Shown here one piece after another: positions 1-10,550 of a DNA stretch of 64,000 nt. Origin of the DNA: Aquisalimonas sp. 2447. GTDB lineage: Bacteria > Pseudomonadota > Gammaproteobacteria > Nitrococcales > Aquisalimonadaceae. Positions within the stretch are counted from its first letter, which is position 1; each line of letters begins with the position of its first letter. The notes beneath the pieces were generated by a model, which saw nothing but the letters and a program-made list of their open reading frames with translations, was not told where the DNA came from and ran no database searches. The DNA lies in NCBI RefSeq assembly GCF_012044895.1, contig NZ_CP050695.1, forward strand, positions 3,254,501 to 3,318,500. The letters run 5' to 3'. The position numbers and the translations under genes are program-made.

Positions 1-2
1 GC

Positions 3-422
3 CAGGCGGTGGTCTACGTTCTGGTGGATGTGCGCCGGCGGAAGCTCGGCATCCGCACGTTGATTACCCTGCTGGAGACCGTCACCATCGATCTTCTGGC
101 GGAGCACGGCGTCACCGCCGCAGCGCAGCCCGACGCCCCCGGCGTCTACGTGGACGACGCCAAGATCGCTTCGGTGGGTCTGCGTGTGCGACGCGGCGCG
201 AGCTATCACGGCGTTGCCCTGAACGTGGACATGGACCTGACACCGTTCCAGCGCATCAACCCCTGCGGCTACCAGGGGCTGCAGGTGACCCAGATGCGCG
301 ACCTGGGCATCAGCGCAGCCCCCGCGGACGTGGGCCGGGCAGTGATGCAGCGTCTCCATGATGAACTGCTACCGTCTGACCCGCAGAGCGTCCCGCGGAC
401 CTCAGACCCTGTGGGGCGCTGA
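3..422 (+). CDS. lipB: Octanoyltransferase LipB, C-terminal part (5' end outside window)
   Basis: LipB moves the octanoyl group from acyl carrier protein to lipoyl domains, the first step of lipoate synthesis. The visible part is about 139 residues and matches the C-terminal two thirds of the family. It contains DAPGVYV, the segment with the catalytic lysine (DDAKIAS), VRRGASYHGVALN, and NPCGY, which holds the catalytic cysteine. The frame is open to the window edge, and the residues before the first GTG (QAVVY) still match the family, so the true start lies upstream. The tail after the NPCGYQGL region is poorly conserved, as usual in LipB. The next gene starts 79 bp downstream on the same strand. 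Confidence 0.93.
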   Translation, partial: QAVVYVLVDVRRRKLGIRTLITLLETVTIDLLAEHGVTAAAQPDAPGVYVDDAKIASVGLRVRRGASYHGVALNVDMDLTPFQRINPCGYQGLQVTQMRDLGISAAPADVGRAVMQRLHDELLPSDPQSVPRTSDPVGR

Positions 423-501
423 GTCGAATCGCTGGCGGGCATGGCAAAAATAGCACTGTTATCGTTAGACTCCGGGAAAACAACGACAACAGGGATAAAG
501 C

Positions 502-933
502 ATGGCAAAACTGGACCCAGCGGAACTGCAGGCGCTGCTCGCGGAGGCGTTCCCGGACATGCGCGAGGACACCTGGCGCGTGGAGGCCTCCGAGCATCGT
601 TTCGTGCGCGTGCGCATGCCCTTCCACCGATCCAACCTGCGCCCCGGCAACACCATCTCCGGGCCATCACTGATGACCCTGGCGGACACGGCCATGTACT
701 GCGCCGTGCTGGCCTCCATCGGCCCGGTGATGATGGCGGTGACCACCACCCTGAACATCAACTTCATGCGCAAGCCCGCCGCCGGCGACATCATCGCCGA
801 GTGCCGGCTGCTCAAGTTGGGCAATCGCCTGGCCGTCGGCGAAGTGGAGATGGTTGCCGACGGCGAAGAGGAGATGTGCGCCCACGCCACCTGCACCTAC
901 TCCATCCCGCCCCACGACCAGCGGCCGAACTAG
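502..933 (+). CDS. PaaI-family hotdog-fold thioesterase
   Basis: A 143-residue single hotdog-domain protein, the usual size for PaaI/YdiI-like acyl-CoA thioesterases. The family-typical stretch GNTISGPSLMTLADTAMY (residues about 50-67) carries the Gly-Pro-x(5)-Asp region of the hotdog helix. The segment TTTLNINFMRKPAAGDI is the central strand that usually follows. These enzymes hydrolyse acyl-CoA thioesters in the cytoplasm; the substrate cannot be read from sequence. The ATG follows a purine-rich stretch (ACAGGGATAAAGC). It is followed by a repeat-bearing intergenic region and a convergent gene (murU). Confidence 0.85.
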   Translation: MAKLDPAELQALLAEAFPDMREDTWRVEASEHRFVRVRMPFHRSNLRPGNTISGPSLMTLADTAMYCAVLASIGPVMMAVTTTLNINFMRKPAAGDIIAECRLLKLGNRLAVGEVEMVADGEEEMCAHATCTYSIPPHDQRPN

Positions 934-941
934 GCGGGGAA

Positions 942-1044
942 GGTGGACCTGAAGGTCCACCCTACGAGATCCGCCCTACGCGTTTACGGCGCAGCCCGCC
1001 CCTTGCGGCCATCCACCCGCGTAGGGCGCACCTTCAGGTGCGCC
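942..1044. repeat. Two GTAG/CTAC-type REP hairpins, CTAC ends facing inward
   Basis: Positions 942-965 hold the hairpin GGTGGACC-TGAA-GGTCCACC followed by CTAC. Positions 1021-1044 hold GTAGG followed by GCGCACC-TTCA-GGTGCGC. The two hairpins belong to the dispersed GTAG-led family in this window, but their stems differ. Their orientation is the reverse of the paired copies elsewhere, with the CTAC and GTAG ends facing each other. They fill the gap between the convergent thioesterase and murU genes and may act as a bidirectional 3'-end structure. Confidence 0.75.
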
Positions 1045-1070
1045 GGATGCGTCCTGCGTCATCGGGACCC

Positions 1071-2752
<1,682 letters not shown>

Positions 2753-2997
2753 CCGGGACTCCTGCTCCGTCCTGACTCGAGTTCGTTGGATTGTGCCGCA
2801 GTGCCGCCGCGGTGTCTCGGGAACTGCCGAAGTCAGTCCCGGGGTCACGATGCTGCCTAGGCGGTGCCATTGCCCATCGGGGTTTGCCGCAATCACCCGA
2901 GTGTGCCAATTTACCCACCTTCCCGACCCGCGCTGCCGCCGGACGGTGTGCCGCCGGCATCCCGGGATGGACTCGCCGCCGCCAGGAAGCCACCAGC

Positions 2998-5319
2998 GTG
3001 CCGATGCGCCCGACCATCAGCGACAGCAGAATCGCCGCAGCCGCACTCGCCGCGACGGTGGCCCTGCCATGGAGCGCGGCAGCTGACGACGGCCAGCGCT
3101 GGCCGCTGCTCAGTGGCGACAATGGACGCTGGGCAGGCTGCATTGCACCGGTGGAAGGCGCCCAGGTCCAGCCCACGCGCACCCCGCCTCCACGGGAAGG
3201 GGCCGAGGTGGCCATCGATGCGGACACCATGCATTCCGACACCGCCAGCGGCGTCCACAGCCTGCGCGGCGATGTGCGCCTGCAACGGGCCGACCAGCAG
3301 CTGGATGCCGACGAACTGCGCTACGAGCAGCGTGAAAGCCGCGTCGACGCCCGGGGGAATCTGCGGTACCAGGAAACCGGGCTGCTGCTGGGCGCCGACC
3401 AGGGGTATCTGCGTCTGGACCGCGACCAGGGGGAAGTGGACGGTGCCCGCTACCTGATCCCGGAGACGCTGACCCAGGGCGAGGCGCGACGCATGGAGCT
3501 GGAAAACGCCAGCGTCACCGTCGGCCACGGCACCACCTACTCCACCTGCGAGCCCGGCAACGAGGCGTGGATGCTGCGCGCCGACCGGGTCCGCCTGGAC
3601 CGCGACACCGGCACCGGCGAAGCCTGGCACGCCCGGCTCATGGTGCGGGACATGCCCGTGGCCTATGCGCCGTATGTCAACTTCCCCATCGACGACCGCC
3701 GCAAGAGCGGTCTGCTGCCGCCCACCCTGCGCCAGTCCGACCGCAGCGGCACCGACCTGACGGTGCCCTATTACTGGAACATCGCCCCCAACTACGACGC
3801 CACCATCGCGCCGCGCTACCTGAGCCGCCGAGGCGCCATGCTGGGCGGTGAGTTCCGCTACCTGCAGCGCTCCTTCCAGGGTGAGATGGACGGGGGCTAC
3901 CTGCCGGATGACGACCGCTTCGGTGACGACCGCTGGCAGGCAAGCCTTGACCATCGCCACCGCTTCACCAGCAACCTCCGTGGCGATCTCGACCTCGCCC
4001 GGGTCAGCGACGACCAGTATTTCCGCGACTTCGGCGACAGTCTGCGCACGTCCAGCACCCGCCACCTCCGCTCCCGGGGGCGCCTGCGTTACAACACCCG
4101 CGCCGTCTCCAGCGAGCTCTCCGGCGAGGTCTACCAGACCGTGGACCCGGACATCGCCAGTGGCCGTGAGCCCTACCGCCGCCTGCCGCGGCTGACCCTG
4201 GAGCACCACCCGGAGGACGGCCCCCTGGGCCTGCGCTGGGACATGCACAGCGAGTTGGTGCGCTTCGACCACCCGGAGGCCAACCAACGCATCACCGGCG
4301 CCCGCGCCGATGTCTCGCCGCGCCTGTCCCGGCCCACAGTGGGGTTGGGCGGTTTCTTCACACCGGCGGTGACCCTACGCCACACCCAGTACGATCTGGA
4401 CAGCGCCACCGATCCGTTCAACGCCCAGCTCGACACCACCGAGGACGAAAATCCGAGCCGCACCGTGCCGGTGGCCAGCCTGGACACCGGGCTGTTCTTC
4501 GAGCGCCACTTCGAGGCCTTCGGCCGGCCCTTGCGGCAAACCCTGGAACCCCGGCTGTTCTACCTCTACGTGCCGGAGCGGGACCAGTCCGACCTACCCC
4601 TGTTCGATACCGACGAGTCCATTCCGGGGCTGTTCCAGTTCTTCTCCGAGAACCGCTTCAGCGGCCCAGACCGCATCGGCGACGCCAATCAGGTCACTGT
4701 CGGCCTCACCAGCCGCTTCCTCAGCCGCGAGACCGGCGCCGAATTCTTCCGTCTGGCGGCGGGGCAGATTCAGTATTTCGATGATCGCACGGTGGTTCTC
4801 GACCCGGACGACCCTCCTCCGGGCCTGGAACGTAATCGCTCGGACGTCATCGGCGAGGCACGCCTGACCCTCCCCGCCGGCCTGCAGGCCAGCACCGAGG
4901 TCCAGTACAATCCGGACACTGATCGCACCACTCTCGGCGATGCGCGGCTGAACTACCGGCCGCGACCGGATGCGGTGTTCTCCGCCGGTTACCGGGCACG
5001 ACGGGACATGGCCGGCGACCTGGAGCTGGAGCAGCGTGATTTCAGCCTGGCCTGGCCGGTGCACCCGCGCTGGCATGTCCTGGGCGGCTGGAGCTATTCC
5101 ATGCTGGAGGATCGAACACTGGAGAGCTTTGGCGGTCTACAATATCGCGACTGTTGCTGGAGCGTGCGGCTGCTCGGGCGCTACTACCGCGAGGAGCAGG
5201 ACATCGAACCGGAGCGCTCGGTGATGCTGCAGTTCGAGCTGCGCGGCCTGGGCTCCATCGGCGACGACGTCCAGGATTTCCTGGAAGACACCATCTACGG
5301 ATACGGCAGGCGGAGGTAA
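2998..5319 (+). CDS. lptD: LPS-assembly outer-membrane protein LptD
   Basis: LptD is the outer-membrane barrel that, with LptE, inserts lipopolysaccharide into the outer leaflet. The product is about 773 residues, close to the E. coli length of 784. It has a signal peptide (hydrophobic AAAALAATVAL, likely cut after SAAA), an N-terminal OstA/LptA-like jellyroll domain (about 60-190) and a long C-terminal beta-barrel. All four cysteines of the LptD disulfide network are present: single Cys near residues 48 and 184, and the Cys-Cys pair near 719-720 (RDCCW). The GTG at 2998 lies 8 nt after AGGAAG; an ATG two codons later is the alternative. It opens the lptD-surA-pdxA-rsmA operon. Confidence 0.95.
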   Translation: MPMRPTISDSRIAAAALAATVALPWSAAADDGQRWPLLSGDNGRWAGCIAPVEGAQVQPTRTPPPREGAEVAIDADTMHSDTASGVHSLRGDVRLQRADQQLDADELRYEQRESRVDARGNLRYQETGLLLGADQGYLRLDRDQGEVDGARYLIPETLTQGEARRMELENASVTVGHGTTYSTCEPGNEAWMLRADRVRLDRDTGTGEAWHARLMVRDMPVAYAPYVNFPIDDRRKSGLLPPTLRQSDRSGTDLTVPYYWNIAPNYDATIAPRYLSRRGAMLGGEFRYLQRSFQGEMDGGYLPDDDRFGDDRWQASLDHRHRFTSNLRGDLDLARVSDDQYFRDFGDSLRTSSTRHLRSRGRLRYNTRAVSSELSGEVYQTVDPDIASGREPYRRLPRLTLEHHPEDGPLGLRWDMHSELVRFDHPEANQRITGARADVSPRLSRPTVGLGGFFTPAVTLRHTQYDLDSATDPFNAQLDTTEDENPSRTVPVASLDTGLFFERHFEAFGRPLRQTLEPRLFYLYVPERDQSDLPLFDTDESIPGLFQFFSENRFSGPDRIGDANQVTVGLTSRFLSRETGAEFFRLAAGQIQYFDDRTVVLDPDDPPPGLERNRSDVIGEARLTLPAGLQASTEVQYNPDTDRTTLGDARLNYRPRPDAVFSAGYRARRDMAGDLELEQRDFSLAWPVHPRWHVLGGWSYSMLEDRTLESFGGLQYRDCCWSVRLLGRYYREEQDIEPERSVMLQFELRGLGSIGDDVQDFLEDTIYGYGRRR

Positions 5320-5324
5320 CCGCA

Positions 5325-6644
5325 TTGATCGGCACGCAGCACCAACTTTCCCGACTGGGAGGCCAGATCGCAGCGACAGCCATGGCGCTCGCTCTGGCCG
5401 TGTTCGCCACAACCGCGACGGCGGGTCAGACACTGGAGCGCATCGTGGCGCTGGTGGATGACAACGTCATCCTGCAGTCCGAACTGGAAGCCGAACTCGA
5501 CGAGGTGGAGCAGCGTATGCGCGCCCAGGGTCAACGGCCGCCGGCGCGGGATGACCTGGTGGACCAGGTCATGGAGCAGCTCATCATGGAGCGGCTGCAG
5601 CTGGCACGGGCAGACCGCATGGGCATCAGCGTCGATGACAACACTCTCAACGCCGCGCTGCAGCGCATCGCCCAGCAGAACAACATGAATCTGCAGCAGT
5701 TCCGGCAGGCGGTGAGCCGGGAAGGCATCGACTTCGGCCGCTTCCGCGAGGATATCCGGACCGACATCAAGCTGCAGCGGCTGCACCAGCAGCAGGTGCA
5801 GCGGCGCATCGAGGTGACTTCACGGGACATCGAGGAATTCCTGGAGAGCCGCGCCGGGCGGGAGGACGATACCGAGTTCCAGGTATCGCATATCCTGATC
5901 GGCGTGCCCGAGGCCGCCGACCCGGAGGAGGCGGAGGAAGCCGAGCAGCGCGCCCGCGAGGTGTTGCAGCGCCTGCGGGATGGCGACGAGGATTTCGCCA
6001 CGGTGGCCGCCGAAGTCTCCGACGCTCAGGATGCCCTGGAAGGCGGCGATCTCGGGTGGCGCCGCCCCGGCGAACTGCCCTCGATGTTCCAGGACGAGGT
6101 CATGGGCATGAGCGTCGGCGATCTGGCGGGGCCGATGCGCAGTCCCAGTGGCTTCCACATCGTCCAGCTGCGGGACACGCGCGCCACTGACCAGGAGTTG
6201 GTGCAGCAGACCCGTGCCCGCCACATCCTCATCCAGCCCAGCGAGGTGGTCACGCCGGAGGATGCGCGCACCCGGCTGGAGAACCTCCACGCCCGCATCG
6301 ACGACGGCGAATCCTTTGAGGAGCTGGCCCGCGCCCACTCCGACGACGGCGGCAGTGCCTCCGAGGGCGGCGATCTCGGTTGGATCAGTCCGGGGCAGCT
6401 GGTGCCCGATTTCGAGGAAGTCATGGACGGCCTGGAGCCCGGCGAAGTCAGCCGCCCGTTCGAGACCCAGTTCGGCTGGCACATCGTCGAGGTTCTGGAT
6501 CGCCGCGAACATGACAGCACGGATGAACGGCGCCGTGCCCAGGCGGTCCAGCAGATCCGCGAGCGCAAGAGCGAGGAGACGCTGGAGAACTGGCTGCGGG
6601 AACTCCGCGACGACGCGTACGTGGAACTACGGCTGGACCGGTGA
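5325..6644 (+). CDS. surA: Periplasmic chaperone / peptidyl-prolyl isomerase SurA
   Basis: SurA escorts unfolded outer-membrane proteins, including LptD, through the periplasm. The gene appears to start at TTG (5325), 8 nt after a GGAGG that overlaps the lptD stop region; this gives 439 residues against 428 in E. coli. A signal peptide ends near ATTATAG, just before the typical mature start QTLERIVALVDD. The SurA N-terminal domain (about 35-170) is followed by two parvulin domains: one about 180-283, ending PSGFHIVQLRD, and one about 290-392, ending QFGWHIVEVLD. A C-terminal helix completes the chaperone core. The stop overlaps the pdxA ATG by one base. Confidence 0.95.
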   Translation: MIGTQHQLSRLGGQIAATAMALALAVFATTATAGQTLERIVALVDDNVILQSELEAELDEVEQRMRAQGQRPPARDDLVDQVMEQLIMERLQLARADRMGISVDDNTLNAALQRIAQQNNMNLQQFRQAVSREGIDFGRFREDIRTDIKLQRLHQQQVQRRIEVTSRDIEEFLESRAGREDDTEFQVSHILIGVPEAADPEEAEEAEQRAREVLQRLRDGDEDFATVAAEVSDAQDALEGGDLGWRRPGELPSMFQDEVMGMSVGDLAGPMRSPSGFHIVQLRDTRATDQELVQQTRARHILIQPSEVVTPEDARTRLENLHARIDDGESFEELARAHSDDGGSASEGGDLGWISPGQLVPDFEEVMDGLEPGEVSRPFETQFGWHIVEVLDRREHDSTDERRRAQAVQQIRERKSEETLENWLRELRDDAYVELRLDR

Positions 6645-7666
6645 TGGCGGAGCACCGCCCGCCGCTGCTGGCACTCACCGTCGGCGAGCCGGCCGGAATC
6701 GGCCCGGATCTGGCGGTGACGCTGGCGGCACGGGGGGCACTGGCAGACACGGTGCTTATCGGGGATCCCGATGTCCTCGCGGCCCGGGCCCGTCAGCTGG
6801 GCCTGTCCCTGCCCGCCATCCGCGAGTGTGCGCGGCATGAAGCAATGCCCGGGACGGAGCACCTGCAGGTGCTGCCCGCGCCCACCGCGCAGCCAGTGAT
6901 CCCCGGCACCCTGGATCCGGCCAACGCCTCCGCAGTGATGGACATGCTGCGCCTGGCCGGACAGGGGGCACAGTCCGGCGTCTTCGATGCCATCGTCACC
7001 GCGCCGGTACACAAAGGCGTCATCAACGACGCCGGCATCCCCTTTTCCGGCCACACCGAGTACTTCGCGGAACTGACCGGCACCGCCCTGCCGGTGATGA
7101 TGCTGGTCGCCGACGCACTCCGGGTCGCCCTGGTCACCACCCACCTGCCCCTGCGGCAGGTCGCGGACGCCATCACGGCGGAACGGCTGGAGCAGGTCAT
7201 CCGTATCCTGGTCCGCGACCTTCAGGTCAAGTTCGGCCTACCCCGGCCGCGGGTGCTGGTGAGCGGCCTCAACCCCCACGCCGGCGAGGGCGGTCACCTG
7301 GGACGCGAGGAACTGGAGATCATCCAACCGGTACTGGAGCGCCTTCGGCGTGAGGGGGTCTGCCTGGACGGTCCGCTGCCGGCGGACACCCTGTTCACGC
7401 CGGACAACCTCACCCAGGGTGACGCCGTCCTGGCCATGTACCACGACCAGGGCCTGCCGGTGCTCAAGCACGCCGGCTTCGGTCAGGCGGTCAACGTCAC
7501 TCTGGGCCTGCCCATCATCCGTACCTCCGTGGACCACGGCACGGCCCTGGACCTGGCCGGTGGCGGCCATGCCCGCAGCGGCAGTCTGGAGGCGGCACTG
7601 GAGCTGGCACGGCAGCTGGTTCACCGCTCGCGCCAGGCCGGTGGTGCACCGCAGGCACGGGCATGA
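6644..7666 (+). CDS. pdxA: 4-hydroxythreonine-4-phosphate dehydrogenase PdxA
   Basis: A cytoplasmic NAD(P)-dependent, metal-dependent dehydrogenase of pyridoxal 5'-phosphate synthesis that oxidises 4-phosphohydroxy-L-threonine. It is 340 residues, with the N-terminal signature LTVGEPAGIGPDL and three histidine segments that bind the divalent metal: SGHTEYFAE, GLNPHAGEGG and MYHDQGLPVLK. The ATG at 6644 overlaps the surA stop (TGATG); a GTG one codon earlier is possible. The stop overlaps the rsmA start as ATGA, so surA-pdxA-rsmA is one tightly coupled unit. Confidence 0.95.
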   Translation: MAEHRPPLLALTVGEPAGIGPDLAVTLAARGALADTVLIGDPDVLAARARQLGLSLPAIRECARHEAMPGTEHLQVLPAPTAQPVIPGTLDPANASAVMDMLRLAGQGAQSGVFDAIVTAPVHKGVINDAGIPFSGHTEYFAELTGTALPVMMLVADALRVALVTTHLPLRQVADAITAERLEQVIRILVRDLQVKFGLPRPRVLVSGLNPHAGEGGHLGREELEIIQPVLERLRREGVCLDGPLPADTLFTPDNLTQGDAVLAMYHDQGLPVLKHAGFGQAVNVTLGLPIIRTSVDHGTALDLAGGGHARSGSLEAALELARQLVHRSRQAGGAPQARA

Positions 7667-8454
7667 CCAGCGGTCACCGCCCGCGCCGGCGCTTCGGTCA
7701 GAATTTCCTCCACGACCGCCACGTCATCGGGCGCATCCTGCGCGCGGTTGCCCCCCGGCCCGGCGAGGCGCTGGTGGAGATCGGCCCCGGCGAGGGCGCG
7801 CTCACCGGGGACCTGCTTCAGGCCGCCGGCCGGCTCGAGGCAGTGGAAATGGACCGTGACCTGGTGCCGCCGCTGATGGAGAAGCTCGGCAACCTGGGGG
7901 AGCTGACCGTGCACCGGGCAGACGCGCTGAACTTCGATTTCCGCACCTGCCACGACGGCACCGACCTGCGCCTGGTGGGCAACCTGCCCTACAACATCTC
8001 CACGCCGTTGCTGTTCCATCTGCTGGGCCAGGCCGGCTGCATCCGGGACATGCATTTCATGCTGCAGCGGGAGGTGGTGGACCGCATGGTGGCGGGACCG
8101 GGAAGCCGTACCTACGGCCGGCTGTCGGTGATGGTGCAGTACCAGTGCGAAGTACAGCGCCTGTTCACGGTGCCGCCGGGAGCGTTTCGACCGGCACCGG
8201 CGGTGGATTCGGCGGTGGTGCGGCTGCTGCCCCGGGACGGCATGGCGGCGCGCCACGACGAGGCGGACCGCCTCGGCCAGGTGGTCACCGCAGCCTTCGC
8301 CCAGCGTCGCAAGACCCTGCGGAACACTCTGCGCGGCCTGCTCGGCGAGGAGGATCTCCGCGCCTGCGATGTGGACCCGGGTAGCCGCGCCGAACAACTG
8401 GACCTGCCGGCGTTCCTGCGACTTGCCGGGCGTGTCACCAATCCGCGAGACTGA
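7663..8454 (+). CDS. rsmA: 16S rRNA (A1518/A1519-N6)-dimethyltransferase RsmA (KsgA)
   Basis: RsmA dimethylates two adjacent adenines near the 3' end of 16S rRNA late in 30S assembly. It is 263 residues. The N-terminal RRRFGQNFLHD is the family signature, EIGPGEGALT is the SAM-binding loop, and NLPYNIS is the catalytic N6-adenine methyltransferase motif IV. The C-terminal domain includes FAQRRKTLRNTLRG, typical of KsgA. The start overlaps the pdxA stop by 4 nt. In many gammaproteobacteria apaG-apaH follow directly; here two genes (usp, tal) intervene. Confidence 0.95.
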   Translation: MTSGHRPRRRFGQNFLHDRHVIGRILRAVAPRPGEALVEIGPGEGALTGDLLQAAGRLEAVEMDRDLVPPLMEKLGNLGELTVHRADALNFDFRTCHDGTDLRLVGNLPYNISTPLLFHLLGQAGCIRDMHFMLQREVVDRMVAGPGSRTYGRLSVMVQYQCEVQRLFTVPPGAFRPAPAVDSAVVRLLPRDGMAARHDEADRLGQVVTAAFAQRRKTLRNTLRGLLGEEDLRACDVDPGSRAEQLDLPAFLRLAGRVTNPRD

Positions 8455-8488
8455 GGCACCAACACTTCGCACACCGGCAGGAGCGCCC

Positions 8489-8920
8489 GTGACGCCTTAC
8501 AACACCATTCTTCTGGCCGTGGATTTCACTCCGGACGCCAGCCGCATCGCCGCCCGCGCCCGCCAGCTCGCCCACGCCAGTGAAGCATGCCTGCACCTGG
8601 TGCACGTGGTGGAACACATCCCCATCGACGCCGCCGGCGAGTTCCCCGCTCCACCGCAGGCGGACCTGCACGCGGAAATGGTCACCACCGCGCGGGAACG
8701 ACTCCGGGAATACGCCCACGCGGAAGGGCTCGACGACGCCGAGCAACACGTGACGTCGGGTTACACCAAACAGGAGATACTGGACCATGCGGACGCCATC
8801 GGTGCCGACCTGATCGTGGTCGGCAGCCACGGCCGGCATGGCCTGGCCCTGCTGCTGGGCTCCACCGCCAACGCGGTGCTCCACGGCGCCCCGTGCGACG
8901 TACTGGCAGTGCGGTTGTAG
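8489..8920 (+). CDS. Universal stress protein, UspA family (nucleotide-binding type)
   Basis: A 143-residue single-domain Usp. The N-terminus YNTILLAVDFTPDA is the usual first strand and loop, and the C-terminal signature VVGSHGRHGLALLLGST is the G-x2-G-x9-G-S/T ATP-binding motif. It is therefore probably an ATP-binding (UspFG/MJ0577-like) member. The start is GTG at 8489, 6-7 nt after GCAGGAG; longer in-frame starts lie inside rsmA and lack a ribosome site. It lies between rsmA and a transaldolase gene and interrupts the usual rsmA-apaG-apaH order. Its role is probably stress adaptation; the specific trigger is unknown. Confidence 0.9.
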   Translation: MTPYNTILLAVDFTPDASRIAARARQLAHASEACLHLVHVVEHIPIDAAGEFPAPPQADLHAEMVTTARERLREYAHAEGLDDAEQHVTSGYTKQEILDHADAIGADLIVVGSHGRHGLALLLGSTANAVLHGAPCDVLAVRL

Positions 8921-9033
8921 CGGCCCTTTCTGGGAACTGGCTGAGCCGTTACACTGTCGCATTCGGGCAGGCATGGCCACCTGTCGTGGCCCCATGCCGG
9001 CTCCTGCGAACGAATCGAGGCGAGAGCGTCCCC

Positions 9034-10137
9034 ATGAGCACGAATCCCCTGAAGGCCCTGGGCCAACTCGGCCAGAGCGTCTGGTATGACAACATCCATC
9101 GGGACATGCTGGACGGCGGCGAGCTGGCGCGGCTGGTCACCGACGACGACCTGCGTGGCGTCACCTCGAACCCGACCATCTTCGACAAGGCCATCTCCGG
9201 CGGCGACACCTACGACAATGCCATCGCCGCGGCCCTGCGGGAGAACGCCGAGCTGAGCTCCGCGGAACTGTTCAACCACCTGGCGGTGGCGGACATCCGC
9301 GACGCCGCCGATGTGCTTGACCCGGTGTACCAGCGCACCGGCGGTGAGGACGGCATGGTCAGCATGGAGGTCTCCCCCGCCCTGGCCCACGACACCGACG
9401 GCACCATCGCCGAAGCACGGCGTCTGTGGGCGTGGATGGACCGGCCCAACGTCATGGTCAAGGTGCCCGCCACCGCCGAGGGGGTGCCGGCCATCGAAAC
9501 GCTGATCGCCGACGGCATCAACGTCAACGTGACACTGCTGTTCTCCCTGCGGCGCTACGCCGAAGTGGTGGACGCTTACCTGGCCGGGCTGCAGCAGCGC
9601 GCCCGCCGCGGCGAAGCGGTGGACCACGTACGCTCGGTGGCCAGCTTCTTCGTCAGCCGCGTGGACAGCGCCATCGATCCGCGCCTGGACGGTGAACTGG
9701 CCACGCTGCGCGGCACCGCCGCCATTGCCAACGCCCAGTGTGCCTATCGCCACTTCGAGGAGGTCTTCGACGGCGGCCGCTTCGACGACCTGCGCGCACT
9801 CGGGGCCCGGGAACAGCGGCTGCTGTGGGCCAGCACCGGCACCAAGAACCCGGATTACAGCGATGTCATGTACGTCGAGGCGTTGATCGGCGACCGCACG
9901 GTGAACACCCTGCCGCCGGCCACCTATGACGCCTACAGGGATCACGGTGATCCCAAGCCGCGCATCCACGATGGCATGGACACCGCGGCCGCGACCCTGA
10001 GCCGGCTGGAGCAGGCCGGTATCGATCTCGCCGAGGTCACCGCGACCCTGGAGCGGGATGGTGTACAGGCGTTCCTAGATTCCTACAACAACCTGCTGCG
10101 CAGCCTGGATGACAAGGCGAGCGCCCTCGCGGCCTGA
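9034..10137 (+). CDS. tal: Transaldolase
   Basis: Transfers a dihydroxyacetone unit between sugar phosphates in the non-oxidative pentose phosphate pathway. At 367 residues it matches the long bacterial Tal subfamily. The N-terminus SVWYDNIHRDML and TSNPTIFDKAI, the Schiff-base lysine in NVMVKVPAT (about residue 143), SVASFFVSRVD and WASTGTKNP are all family landmarks. The ATG is preceded by a GA-rich stretch at a somewhat long spacing. A hairpin lies upstream: GGCATGGCCAC at 8970 pairs with GTGG-CCCATGCC. apaG begins 5 nt after its stop, so it is probably co-transcribed with apaG-apaH. It may work with the PPi-phosphofructokinase encoded 13 kb away. Confidence 0.93.
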   Translation: MSTNPLKALGQLGQSVWYDNIHRDMLDGGELARLVTDDDLRGVTSNPTIFDKAISGGDTYDNAIAAALRENAELSSAELFNHLAVADIRDAADVLDPVYQRTGGEDGMVSMEVSPALAHDTDGTIAEARRLWAWMDRPNVMVKVPATAEGVPAIETLIADGINVNVTLLFSLRRYAEVVDAYLAGLQQRARRGEAVDHVRSVASFFVSRVDSAIDPRLDGELATLRGTAAIANAQCAYRHFEEVFDGGRFDDLRALGAREQRLLWASTGTKNPDYSDVMYVEALIGDRTVNTLPPATYDAYRDHGDPKPRIHDGMDTAAATLSRLEQAGIDLAEVTATLERDGVQAFLDSYNNLLRSLDDKASALAA

Positions 10138-10142
10138 ACCAC

Positions 10143-10532
10143 ATGCCAATGACAGAGAACGAGCGCTACAACATCGAAGTGGACGTGGAACCCGCGTACC
10201 TGGACGACGAATCGGAGCCGGAGCAGGATCGATTCGTGTTCAGTTACACGGTCACCATCCGCAACACCGGCGATGTGCCCGCGCGGGTCATCAGCCGCCA
10301 CTGGATCATCACCGATGCCAACGGCGACGAGCGCGAGGTACGCGGTGAAGGCGTGGTCGGCGAACAGCCCCACCTGGAACCCGGCAAGGGCTTCCGCTAC
10401 ACCAGCGGCGCCATGCTGGAGACGCCGGTGGGCAGCATGCACGGCACCTACGAGCTTCTGGCCGATGACGGGGTCACCTTTACCGCCGAGATCCCGCCGT
10501 TCACCCTGGCCGGCCCGCGCACCCTTCACTGA
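10143..10532 (+). CDS. apaG: ApaG (Co2+/Mg2+ efflux-associated, fibronectin-III-like)
   Basis: A 129-residue one-domain beta-sandwich protein. The segment FSYTVTIRNTGDVPARVISRHW and the GEGVVGEQPHLEPG region are diagnostic for ApaG (quoted here only to locate them: residues about 35-56 and 72-86). The biochemical role is not settled; the name comes from the apaGH operon, and a link to divalent cation efflux has been proposed. Start choice is between ATG 10143 and ATG 10149, and neither has a strong ribosome site. apaH follows after 18 bp. Confidence 0.93.
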   Translation: MPMTENERYNIEVDVEPAYLDDESEPEQDRFVFSYTVTIRNTGDVPARVISRHWIITDANGDEREVRGEGVVGEQPHLEPGKGFRYTSGAMLETPVGSMHGTYELLADDGVTFTAEIPPFTLAGPRTLH

Positions 10533-10550
10533 ACCGGATCGATTCCAGCA

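Noticed and set aside
8970-8998. Hairpin between usp and tal as an intrinsic terminator
   Set aside because: The stem is imperfect and no T-run follows. It may still be an RNA structure, but there is no support for termination.
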